DNA from: an uncultured Christensenella sp.
GTDB lineage: Bacteria > Bacillota > Clostridia > Christensenellales > Pumilibacteraceae
NCBI GenBank assembly: GCA_949948895.1
Contig: CATLHE010000014.1
Location: 1 to 38,173, forward strand
Length of the DNA stretch: 38,173 nucleotides
Direction: 5' to 3'
Shown here: one piece after another, positions 16,264 through 23,856 of the stretch
How positions within the stretch are numbered: the stretch's first letter is position 1
How the letters are laid out: each line of letters opens with the position of its first letter
Program-made: the position numbers and the translations under genes
Notes under the pieces: model-generated
Told to the model about the DNA's origin: nothing
The model's database searches: none
Seen by the model: the letters and a program-made list of their open reading frames with translations, nothing else

Positions 16264-17772
16264 TTAGACCTTTTTATAGCCCAAGCTCTCGACAAACGCC
16301 GTAAGCGCGTCCGACGACTCGAACACTGCGGCGCTTTGAAGTATCTTTTTACACGTATCCAACAAAACATAGCGCATGCAATGATCGAGAGTTTGTTTGG
16401 AAAAACCGCCGACGGGCTCGCGCTGTTTACATTCTTCGTAGAACGCCGTAAAATCTTTCAGCGTATCGGGAAGCTTGCCGCGCGCCATCAGCGTTTGACC
16501 TATTTCGGTCAGTTCTCCATAAAGCCTTGCGGGAAGCACAAAGTACCCTTGAGTCTCCAAAAGCCCGAGCGACTCTTTTTTTATCGCGCTATGCTCGGGA
16601 CGGGCGCAAAACACGCCGTTCGGGAACTCGTCGCTCGTTATGTTCGAGCGCAGTATCACGGTCATCACGTACGCGCCGTTAGCAAGATACACCGTCGGGC
16701 TCACCGCATTGTGCCTGCCGTTTTTATCGACGGCAATAAGTCCGCGCGCGGGGTCGGAATACTCTTCCCACGCGACGCGTATCTCCTCGCATGCGTCCGC
16801 CAAAGCGTTTACGTCGTCTGAAACGACGCGAAGCGCGGAGCAATGCCAATCGACGATATCGACGCGCACTTTGCCGTTTTTGCGGTTAAGCGTGCAATGC
16901 GCGCGCGCGCCGTGGAGCGGCAGAGTGAACTCCCCGCCTTGATAATGATCGTGACTGAGCACGCTCCCGCCCACGCCCGGGAGCGCGGCGTTACTGCCTA
17001 TAAAAAAGCTCGGGAACTGCCGAACGAAATCGCATAGCTTGACGAACGTTTCGCGCTCTATCGTCATAGGCGTATGTTCGGCGTTTACCGCTACGCCGTG
17101 CTTGCGGAAATACCCGTACGGCGAGTACTGCCAAAAATATCTATGCCCCGCAAGCTCTATATCGACCGTTCTGAGCGCGCGCTTGTTCTTGCCCGCATAC
17201 CCCTCGTTTTCCGCACAAAGATCGCATGCGGGATAAGACGATACCGCGACTTGCTTTTTCAAAGACGCGCCGAGCGTTTCGGGGCGCGCGAGATTGATGC
17301 TCGCGACAAGGTTTATCTTATCAAACTCTATCTTGGGATTTAAGTCGAGCTTGCTCTTTTTTACGTAATCGCTCGCCACGGCGTAGCCGTACAGCCAATC
17401 CATGGCATACTTGGCGTCAGCTCGTTTAAACGCGTCGAACTTGGCGTTTACTGCCGACGGCGGGAGCATGACCGCGTCCATGACCGCGTCGCGTATCGAT
17501 GCCGCGTCGCGACCTTTAAGCAGCCCCGCATTTTCGATAGCCGTTATAAATGCGTCAAGACAAGCGTCGGGCGACGGATACTCCGCGATAGTTACATACT
17601 GCGCGGCATTCTCTTCGGATTCCGTTTTTTTATACGACGAAACGCCCGCGATTTCGAGCACGCGATTTCTCGCATACGCCGCGTCGCGCGGGTCGAGTTT
17701 TAGTTGCCGCACGGCAAACTCTATCACTCCGTCCGCCGCCGCATATATCCCGTCGTATAAATTTCCGTCCAT
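16264..17772 (-). CDS. galT: Class 2 (Firmicutes-type) galactose-1-phosphate uridylyltransferase
   Basis: GalT moves UMP from UDP-glucose to galactose-1-phosphate, feeding GalE downstream. The 502-residue length fits the Firmicutes GalT class rather than the ~350-residue E. coli type. The active-site histidine motif is LSHDHYQGG (about 272-280). FFIGSNAALPGVGGS just before it and LYGYAVASDYV (about 127-137) are also typical of the class. ATG 17772 has AAGAGGG 4-5 nt upstream. A short tandem duplication in the leader (two TTTATTCTATGCTATA-like units, 17783-17816) lies between this gene and leuS. No galK is in the window. Confidence 0.92.
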   Translation of the reverse strand: MDGNLYDGIYAAADGVIEFAVRQLKLDPRDAAYARNRVLEIAGVSSYKKTESEENAAQYVTIAEYPSPDACLDAFITAIENAGLLKGRDAASIRDAVMDAVMLPPSAVNAKFDAFKRADAKYAMDWLYGYAVASDYVKKSKLDLNPKIEFDKINLVASINLARPETLGASLKKQVAVSSYPACDLCAENEGYAGKNKRALRTVDIELAGHRYFWQYSPYGYFRKHGVAVNAEHTPMTIERETFVKLCDFVRQFPSFFIGSNAALPGVGGSVLSHDHYQGGEFTLPLHGARAHCTLNRKNGKVRVDIVDWHCSALRVVSDDVNALADACEEIRVAWEEYSDPARGLIAVDKNGRHNAVSPTVYLANGAYVMTVILRSNITSDEFPNGVFCARPEHSAIKKESLGLLETQGYFVLPARLYGELTEIGQTLMARGKLPDTLKDFTAFYEECKQREPVGGFSKQTLDHCMRYVLLDTCKKILQSAAVFESSDALTAFVESLGYKKV

Positions 17773-17782
17773 GATCCCTCTT

Positions 17783-17816
17783 ATTTATTCTATGCTATAA
17801 ATTTATTCTATGCTAT
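17783..17816. repeat. Short tandem duplication in the galT leader
   Basis: TTTATTCTATGCTATA occurs twice, 18 bp apart, just upstream of the galT ribosome binding site. Role unknown; it may be chance slippage. Confidence 0.6.
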
Positions 17817-17848
17817 GATCTCGCCAACGTTATCGAATTCTAGCCGTA

Positions 17849-20266
17849 TCACAAAACGATATTTATGAGCCGCTCGGGGATTACTATTATCTTTTTGGGC
17901 GTCGCTCCGCCTATAAGCTCTTTTACTTCGGCGTTTTCGAGCGCGAGCTTTTGAACGTCCGCCGCGGCAAGACCTTGCGGCAACACCACTTTGCACTTGA
18001 CGCGCGAGTTGATCTGAACGGCGTACTCCGTTTCGGCGCGGACGAGTTTACGCTCGTCGCATACGGGATAGCTTTGATCGAACAGCGACGCTTTGCCGCC
18101 CAATCTCTCGTTGAGCTCCTCGCAAAAATGCGGTGCGAGCGGCGCCATGACCTTGACCAAAACGCCGAGCACGTGTTTGAGATACGGAAGCGAGCACTCT
18201 TTTCCCGCGCGGTACTTGTACATTGCATTCACGAGTTCCATGCACCTTGCGACCGCCGTATTGAATCCGAACGCGGGGATATCCGCCGACACTTGCTTTA
18301 TGCAGTAATTGAGTTCGTAGTCGAGCGCGTCGTCCGCCGTAGCGTCCGCTTTCACGTTTGTCACGTCGTCAGCTATGCGCTCTATCCTGTCCATGAACCG
18401 CGCGCACGACTGTATGCCGCCGTCCGACCACGGTCCGCCCTCGGTATAATCGAACCCGAACATCATGTACAGTCTCAGAGCGTCCGAACCGTATTTTTGA
18501 ACGATGGGGTCGGGCGATATCACGTTGCCCCTCGACTTACTCATGCGATAGCCGTCGGGACCGAGTATCACGCCCTGATGCACTAGGCGCTTGAACGGCT
18601 CGTCAAAATCCAAATACCCGAGGTCGTGCAAGACCTTGGTTATAAACCTCGAATACAACAAATGTCCGCACGCGTGTTCCGCGCCGCCGACATAGCAATC
18701 GACGGGAAGCAAAGCGTTGACTCTTTTTTTATCGAACGGCGCTTTGTCGTTGTGCGCGTCGGGATAGCGCAAATAGTACCACGACGAGCAAACGAAAGTA
18801 TCCAAAGTATCCGTCTCGCGTCTTGCGGGTTTTCCGCATATCGGGCAAACGGTGTTTACGAACTTTTCGGAGCGCGCGAGCGGCGACTTGCCGTCGGGCG
18901 TGAAATTGACGTCGTACGGCAATTCCACGGGAAGATCTTTTTCGGGTACGGGAACGGTGCCGCAATGCTCGCAGTAAATTACGGGAATGGGCGCGCCCCA
19001 ATATCTTTGACGGGAAACCGACCAGTCGCGCATGCGATAGTTTGTTTTTTTACCGCCGTGACCGAGTTTTTCGAGTTCTTCGAGCACAGCCGCTTTACCC
19101 TCTTCGCTCGTAAGCCCGTCGAACTTGCCGCTGTTCGTCATAACGCCGTATTCGGTAAACGGCAGTTCGCCCTCGCCGTCCGCGGGTCTTATCACGCGCA
19201 CGATCTCGAGTCCGTTCTTTTTTGCAAACGCATAGTCGCGCGTATCGTGCGCGGCGACGCCCATGACCGCGCCCGTGCCGTAGGTGGAAAGGCAGTAGTC
19301 GGCGACGAACACCGGTACTTTTTTGCCGTTTAACGGGTTTATGCAATAGCTGCCCGTAAACACGCCCGTTTTATCCTTGGACGTGGAAGTGCGTTCTATC
19401 TCGCTGCGCTTCGCCGCTTCCGCTACGTATTTCTCGACAGCTTTTTTCTGTTTAGGCACGGTGAGCACAGGCACTAACGCATGCTCGGGCGCAATGACTA
19501 CGTACGTCACGCCCAAAAGCGTATCGGCGCGCGTGGTGAATACTCTTATGGCGTTGGCGTCCGCCGTCGGTTTTTCGAGGTCGAACACGACCTCGCCGCC
19601 CACCGACTTGCCTATCCAATTCCTCTGCATGGTCTTTGTCTTTTCGGGCCAATCGAGCCCGTCCAAGCCCTGTAATAACCGCTCGGCATAGTCGGTTATC
19701 TTAAAGAACCACTGCGTCATTTCTTTGCGCACGACTTCGGTCTTGCAACGCTCGCACTTGCCGTCCACCACCTGCTCGTTGGCAATTACCGTCTGGCAGG
19801 ACGGGCAGTAATTGACAGGCGCTTTCTTTTGATAGCACAGACCGTTTTTATAGAGCTGTAAAAACAACCACTGCGTCCACTTATAATAATCGGGCGCGCA
19901 CGTGTAAAACTCATGCGACCAATCGAACATAATGCCCATGTCGCGAAGCTGGCGCTCCATCGTCGCTATGTTCGCGTCGGTCGAATCCTTGGGGTGGATA
20001 CCCGTTTTTATGGCGTAGTTCTCGGCGGGAAGCCCGAACGCATCGAAGCCCATGGGCTGAAACACGTTCTTACCGTTCATGCGCATGAACCGCGCGTAGC
20101 TGTCCGTCAAGCCGTAGTTGTACCAATGCCCGACGTGGAGTTTTGCGCCCGAAGGATACGGCAGCATTTCCAATACGTAATGCTTATCGCCGCCTTCGTG
20201 AAAGGTATTGACGCCGTCTTTTTCCCAGCGTTCCCGCCATTTTTTTTCTATCTCGATATGATCCAT
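17849..20266 (-). CDS. leuS: Leucyl-tRNA synthetase
   Basis: This class I synthetase of 805 residues charges tRNA-Leu. HVGH (about 44-47) is the HIGH signature, and RMSKS (about 574-578) is KMSKS. A zinc knuckle CPSCQ...CERC is near 154-176. The large insert after it is the CP1 editing domain, with a TTRADTL motif near 245. The C-terminal anticodon domain and end (KKIIVIPERLINIVL) are complete. ATG 20266 follows a consensus promoter whose -10 ends 10 nt before it, with no Shine-Dalgarno, so the mRNA is probably nearly leaderless. No T-box is possible in so short a leader. galT starts 76 bp beyond its stop. Confidence 0.97.
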   Translation of the reverse strand: MDHIEIEKKWRERWEKDGVNTFHEGGDKHYVLEMLPYPSGAKLHVGHWYNYGLTDSYARFMRMNGKNVFQPMGFDAFGLPAENYAIKTGIHPKDSTDANIATMERQLRDMGIMFDWSHEFYTCAPDYYKWTQWLFLQLYKNGLCYQKKAPVNYCPSCQTVIANEQVVDGKCERCKTEVVRKEMTQWFFKITDYAERLLQGLDGLDWPEKTKTMQRNWIGKSVGGEVVFDLEKPTADANAIRVFTTRADTLLGVTYVVIAPEHALVPVLTVPKQKKAVEKYVAEAAKRSEIERTSTSKDKTGVFTGSYCINPLNGKKVPVFVADYCLSTYGTGAVMGVAAHDTRDYAFAKKNGLEIVRVIRPADGEGELPFTEYGVMTNSGKFDGLTSEEGKAAVLEELEKLGHGGKKTNYRMRDWSVSRQRYWGAPIPVIYCEHCGTVPVPEKDLPVELPYDVNFTPDGKSPLARSEKFVNTVCPICGKPARRETDTLDTFVCSSWYYLRYPDAHNDKAPFDKKRVNALLPVDCYVGGAEHACGHLLYSRFITKVLHDLGYLDFDEPFKRLVHQGVILGPDGYRMSKSRGNVISPDPIVQKYGSDALRLYMMFGFDYTEGGPWSDGGIQSCARFMDRIERIADDVTNVKADATADDALDYELNYCIKQVSADIPAFGFNTAVARCMELVNAMYKYRAGKECSLPYLKHVLGVLVKVMAPLAPHFCEELNERLGGKASLFDQSYPVCDERKLVRAETEYAVQINSRVKCKVVLPQGLAAADVQKLALENAEVKELIGGATPKKIIVIPERLINIVL

Positions 20267-20276
20267 AATTGCTATG

Positions 20277-20306
20277 ATTATACCATATCCCCGCGCCTCT
20301 CGTCAA
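20277..20306 (-). promoter_or_regulatory. leuS promoter, start codon within ~10 nt of the -10 box
   Basis: Minus-strand TTGACG (20306-20301), 18-bp spacer, perfect TATAAT (20282-20277). Transcription should begin about 3-4 nt before ATG 20266. Confidence 0.8.
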
Positions 20307-20416
20307 CGCTTTTTTCATGCGTGATCGCATCGCGGAAAATCGTTTCGAGACGACGGTACGCGCCGTTTATGCATAACTGTTAAATCGGCATATCCGCATC
20401 TCGAACAATTCAACTT

Positions 20417-20623
20417 TTACATTATAGTCTTACCGAGCAGGTAATCCACGCTCACATTGAAATAATCGGACAGCTTGACAAGGTTAGGAGCGGTCGGCTC
20501 GCTTCTGTCCGTTTCCCAATAACACACCACCGCAGGACTTACCTCGATAAGCGCTGCGAGCTTGCTCTGACTTATGCCCTTTTCGTTCCTCAGGTCTTTT
20601 AATCTCTCCGCAAAAATCTTCAT
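20417..20623 (-). CDS. XRE/Cro-family repressor
   Basis: This 68-residue protein consists of one helix-turn-helix domain: RLKDLRNEKGISQSKLAALI with SQSKLAALIEVSPAVVCYWE forming helices 2-3, and the typical ending YFNVSVDYLLG. It should bind DNA as a dimer. It is divergent from the zinc-ribbon membrane protein gene at 20730, and the gap holds a perfect palindrome plus an extra half-site that overlap promoters for both genes. Repression of the neighbour and of itself is therefore likely (inference). No clear Shine-Dalgarno is seen before ATG 20623. Confidence 0.88.
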   Translation of the reverse strand: MKIFAERLKDLRNEKGISQSKLAALIEVSPAVVCYWETDRSEPTAPNLVKLSDYFNVSVDYLLGKTIM

Positions 20624-20643
20624 GAATATATCTTATTAAATTT

Positions 20644-20686
20644 ATTGAGTAAATACTTGACTACTCAATATATTGAGTGATATAAT
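20644..20686 (+). promoter_or_regulatory. Promoter with XRE operator in its spacer (20730 gene)
   Basis: -35 TTGACT (20657-20662) and -10 TATAAT (20681-20686) are 18 bp apart, and the spacer contains the perfect 16-bp palindrome ACTCAATATATTGAGT (20663-20678). A further half-site ATTGAGT lies at 20644-20650. Binding would block RNA polymerase directly. Confidence 0.8.
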
Positions 20687-20729
20687 CAAATAAAATACCG
20701 ACATGTCGGGCTGACAAAAGGAGAACAAA

Positions 20730-21323
20730 ATGAAAGAAACCAAGATAGTGCAATCGTATCCAAGCGACTCCGCAATACAAGACGCCATCGAGGAATGGCA
20801 GGCATTCGGCTGGGAACTGGTGAGCAATCAGAAATTTTCCGACTCGCAAGACCTGTGGTCTCCCGTCGGAACGACCGTCAGAACAACGACCTACAACAAG
20901 CTAACGTTTTCGCGCGAAAAGAACAGCCGCTGGTATGGCGAAATAACCGCCATCGAGCAAGAGTATTTGAAGCTCGAAAACGATATATACGATTTGAGAT
21001 CGTGTAAGCCCGAAAAGAAAACGGGGTGTCTCGACATTGCATTGGCTTGTCTGCCGCCGATTTATTTAATTTTCTGGATAGTCAAAAAAGTCAAATACAA
21101 AAAGGCGCTCAATTATTACGAAACAAGCATAATGAGCGAAATACGAAAGCTCGAAGCACAAGGCAAGAGTTTACGGAACAAAGCGGCTGCAGTTATCGAA
21201 AAATACGAGACCGCGCAGAGCGCGCAATATTCGCCCTCGGCGGGCAAGCGATTCTGCCCCTCCTGCGGTGCGGAAAATTCGTCTGAAGGTAAGTTCTGCG
21301 CCCGTTGCGGAAACGAGCTTTGA
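20730..21323 (+). CDS. Membrane protein with coiled coils and C-terminal zinc ribbon
   Basis: No family name is recognised for this 197-residue protein. The N-terminal ~70 residues form a small mixed domain (AIQDAIEEWQAFGWELVS, like short DUF4177-type domains that bind nothing known). Helical, coiled-coil-prone stretches (about 72-90 and 122-160) surround one membrane segment (about 99-118). The C-terminus has a zinc ribbon, CPSCG...CARCG (about 176-193). AGGAGA lies 8 nt before ATG 20730. The promoter is controlled by the divergent XRE protein's operator. It may be a small regulated membrane sensor; function unknown. Confidence 0.75.
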   Translation: MKETKIVQSYPSDSAIQDAIEEWQAFGWELVSNQKFSDSQDLWSPVGTTVRTTTYNKLTFSREKNSRWYGEITAIEQEYLKLENDIYDLRSCKPEKKTGCLDIALACLPPIYLIFWIVKKVKYKKALNYYETSIMSEIRKLEAQGKSLRNKAAAVIEKYETAQSAQYSPSAGKRFCPSCGAENSSEGKFCARCGNEL

Positions 21324-21340
21324 TCAATAAACTACATTGC

Positions 21341-21381
21341 AAAAAACCGATACGGCGTCATATAGTCGTATCGGTTTTTTT
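21341..21381. terminator. Bidirectional terminator between the 20730 gene and metG
   Basis: AAAAAACCGATACG and CGTATCGGTTTTTT pair around a ~13-nt loop, with A/T tracts on both sides; it serves both converging genes. Confidence 0.95.
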
Positions 21382-21436
21382 TACATTATAAATTTACTTT
21401 CGATTGTACCGTGACCCGTACAGTCATGGCAAACCG

Positions 21437-23398
21437 TCAACTATTATACTGCCACGACGGGCGAGTGAAAAAGTCGGTTTTGGGCTGTAAAAATTTCAAC
21501 TCGTGCCCGTCATCCGTAAGCTCGCCTACCGATTTGAATATATTATCCCAAGAATACAACTGCTCCGCCGAAAGCCCCAAATACTCGCGCACCTTTTCGG
21601 TAGAGCTCGGCGCGATCGGGTGCGACAGCGCGGTTGCCGTCTTTACGAGATGAAGCCCGTCGATCACCGCTTGCTTAAACTCCGCCTCGTCAAACGCCTT
21701 TTGCAATGCGCCCATGCGGTCTGACAGCGTTCTGTTTACGTACTTGAAAAATTCCTCGAGCTGTATCATAAGATCGGCAAACTCGAACTTATACATTCTG
21801 TTTTCGTACTCGATTATCTGACGCTCGCAGTAATCGACGGTCTCTTTCGACACGGGCAGGCTCGGCAAGACTTGCACGCCGTTATTGTATTTTTGGAACG
21901 AATAGAACAGCGTGCGCACCGCGCGGTTTAAAAAGTTGGTAAACATCGACCATTCTTTATAGACCGGGTCGCCCTGATTGGTCTGAACGGGATTGTACGG
22001 CTTGGGTTGGAACGGCACGCTCGCACTGCCGAGCCCCAGCCCGAAAAAGTGCGCGCGAAGCTGCTCCGCCGAATAGTGTTTTAAAAGTTCCTGCGCCATG
22101 GGCGGTTTTATCTTGCCGCTGCTGCTCGCCTTGGCGTTGAAAAACAGTATATGCTTATTGGGCACGATGGTCGGCATTTTCAAGTTTTGCTCTCCGCCGA
22201 CGTTTAGCGCCTCGAACAAAGCGCCCTCCGCCAAAGCGTAAAAATAAATATTGTCCTCGCCGATAAACTGATAGACTTTGGCGCTATCGTCGCACCACCA
22301 TTTGCGCCACTCGTCCTCCGTTTTTCCGATACTCTTTAAATACGCCCGAGTAAACGATATGGGCGCCCACAGCGATTCCGGCCATACCCAGAACGTTAGG
22401 TCGACCATGCCGTCGGTATCGGGCACGGGCACGCCCCACTCGATATTGCCCGAAATGCGAAAAGGCACAAGCGTTTTGCCCGTGCGGAAGCGTATTCCGT
22501 TTTGAGCTAGCAATGCGCACGCCGCCTCGCGGTCGGATAATTTTTCAAATTCGATCTTGCAGTTATTTTTATTGCTGTCCGCTTCGCAAACGTATTTAAG
22601 CCCCGATCCCGACAGCGCCGAGACCAAAGCGGCTTGGTTTTCAATCTTGGTGTACAGCGCGGGGGCTTTGAGCGATTCGTTGCAAACGTTGGTCAGGAAC
22701 GCGCGCGCTTGGGGATCGCCCTCCCATTTCTTGACGATCTCCCTAAGGTGCGGCGCAAATTTTTCTATATCCAAATACCAATTCTTGACCTCTTTGAGCA
22801 CGGGCGGCTTATTGCTGAGCGTGCTCACGGGCGCAATGAGTTCTTCGGGAAAATACTGATGCCCGAGCGAGCACTCGTCGGCGTACGCCTGTTCGGACTT
22901 ACAGCCGTTTATGGGACACCTGCCAACGACCTGTCTGCCGTTGAGGAAGGTTTTTTGTTCCTCGTCGTAAAACTGCTTGGTGGACAGCACAGAGAGCGCG
23001 CCGCTCGCCAAAAGCTTTTCAAACACTTCTTTCGAGAATTTGGCGTGAGCCTCCCCGCCTATGCCGAACGCCGACGCGCCGAAGAGCGACAGATCGATAA
23101 GGTAGTTATCGAGCGTTTCGCGCTGACTGTCATGATTGCCTTTGACAAAATCGATAATCGTGCCGTCGAACTCGCCGCTGTCCTTGAGCGTGCGGTACTT
23201 TTCAACTATCGGCGAGCCGTAGCAATCGGTGCCCGAAACGAAAATGACGTTTTTCTCGCCAATCCTGTCTTTCATGAACCGCGCAAAAACGTCGGCATGT
23301 ACGAACACTCCGCCGATATGTCCGAAGTGCAATTCCTTACTGCCGTACGGCATTCCCGCCGTCACGACCACACGTTTGGGAAACTTGGGTCTTTCCAT
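21437..23398 (-). CDS. metG: Methionyl-tRNA synthetase-like protein with divergent KMSKS loop
   Basis: This 653-residue protein has the class I start VVVTAGMPYG and HFGH (about 24-27) for HIGH. A zinc knob CPINGC...CSLGH lies near 164-185, and VPVPDTDGMVDLTFWVWPES is the conserved active-site strand. The C-terminal helical anticodon domain is complete. The KMSKS loop reads KASSSGK (about 420), so the second lysine is replaced. A related MetG-like class I ligase family exists in Clostridia, so this may be that paralogue rather than the only MetRS. ATG 23398 is preferred over ATG 23437 (13 codons upstream) because AAAGGCGAG fits only the former. A GC-rich hairpin sits in the leader. No editing domain is expected. 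Confidence 0.85.
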   Translation of the reverse strand: MERPKFPKRVVVTAGMPYGSKELHFGHIGGVFVHADVFARFMKDRIGEKNVIFVSGTDCYGSPIVEKYRTLKDSGEFDGTIIDFVKGNHDSQRETLDNYLIDLSLFGASAFGIGGEAHAKFSKEVFEKLLASGALSVLSTKQFYDEEQKTFLNGRQVVGRCPINGCKSEQAYADECSLGHQYFPEELIAPVSTLSNKPPVLKEVKNWYLDIEKFAPHLREIVKKWEGDPQARAFLTNVCNESLKAPALYTKIENQAALVSALSGSGLKYVCEADSNKNNCKIEFEKLSDREAACALLAQNGIRFRTGKTLVPFRISGNIEWGVPVPDTDGMVDLTFWVWPESLWAPISFTRAYLKSIGKTEDEWRKWWCDDSAKVYQFIGEDNIYFYALAEGALFEALNVGGEQNLKMPTIVPNKHILFFNAKASSSGKIKPPMAQELLKHYSAEQLRAHFFGLGLGSASVPFQPKPYNPVQTNQGDPVYKEWSMFTNFLNRAVRTLFYSFQKYNNGVQVLPSLPVSKETVDYCERQIIEYENRMYKFEFADLMIQLEEFFKYVNRTLSDRMGALQKAFDEAEFKQAVIDGLHLVKTATALSHPIAPSSTEKVREYLGLSAEQLYSWDNIFKSVGELTDDGHELKFLQPKTDFFTRPSWQYNS

Positions 23399-23420
23399 GA
23401 TCTCGCCTTTGTATAAATAT

Positions 23421-23450
23421 CGTTGCGTCGCGCCCATTACGGGCGCAACG
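23421..23450 (-). promoter_or_regulatory. GC-rich hairpin in the metG leader
   Basis: CGTTGCG (23421-23427) and CGCAACG (23444-23450) pair, with an inner CCC/GGG pair, just before the metG ribosome binding site. There is no T-tract and no T-box signature. It might tune translation; it could also be a fragment of the intergenic repeats. Confidence 0.4.
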
Positions 23451-23454
23451 TAGT

Positions 23455-23856
23455 GTTATCGATTAAGCATATAAGCGACTTGAATTATGCTCTTATTCGG
23501 GTGCGACCTCGAATCATCGATTACGCATACACACGACAGTCGTCAAACATTTGGTTGGAGGCGTGCCGAGTCGTCACGCCCTACGATTGAATGTCTTGAA
23601 TTACGCTCTTATTCGGGTGCGACCTCGAATCACCGATTACGTAAACACACGACTGTCATCAAACATTCGGTTGGCGGAGCGCAGTGGTCTGCGCCCCCTA
23701 CGAATGGTTCAAGCATGACCGCAATTATTCGGGCGATACGCAAAACCATCACAAGAAGTCCACACACGACATACGTCCAACATTTGGTTGGCGACATTCG
23801 TCCAACATTTGATTGGCACACGACAAAATCGATCTGTGATCGCAAGCTATGCTTGG
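23455..23856. repeat. Mosaic repeat cluster I, between metG and alaS
   Basis: No gene. It contains two 79-nt near-identical direct copies (23480-23558, 23596-23674), each running from TTGAATTA through TATTCGGGTGCGACCTC and ACACACGAC to CATTTGGTTGG-type hairpin ends. Each is followed by a variable GC-rich hairpin and CCTACGA. A third partial unit (about 23724-23807) and two CAACATTTG(G/A)TTGG hairpins follow. The cluster ends in a GCAAGCTATGCTTGG hairpin that abuts the alaS stop codon. The same modules in the opposite orientation form clusters II and III. Confidence 0.8.
23480..23674. repeat. Two 79-nt direct repeat copies inside cluster I
   Basis: Copies at 23480-23558 and 23596-23674 differ at only a few positions, e.g. 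TTATGC/TTACGC, CATCGA/CACCGA and CATTTGG/CATTCGG. The start-to-start distance is 116 bp. Confidence 0.85.

Noticed and set aside
23480-23820. CRISPR-like direct repeats
   Set aside because: Repeat units are long (79 nt) and few, the intervening DNA is itself repeat hairpin rather than unique spacers, and no cas genes are present.
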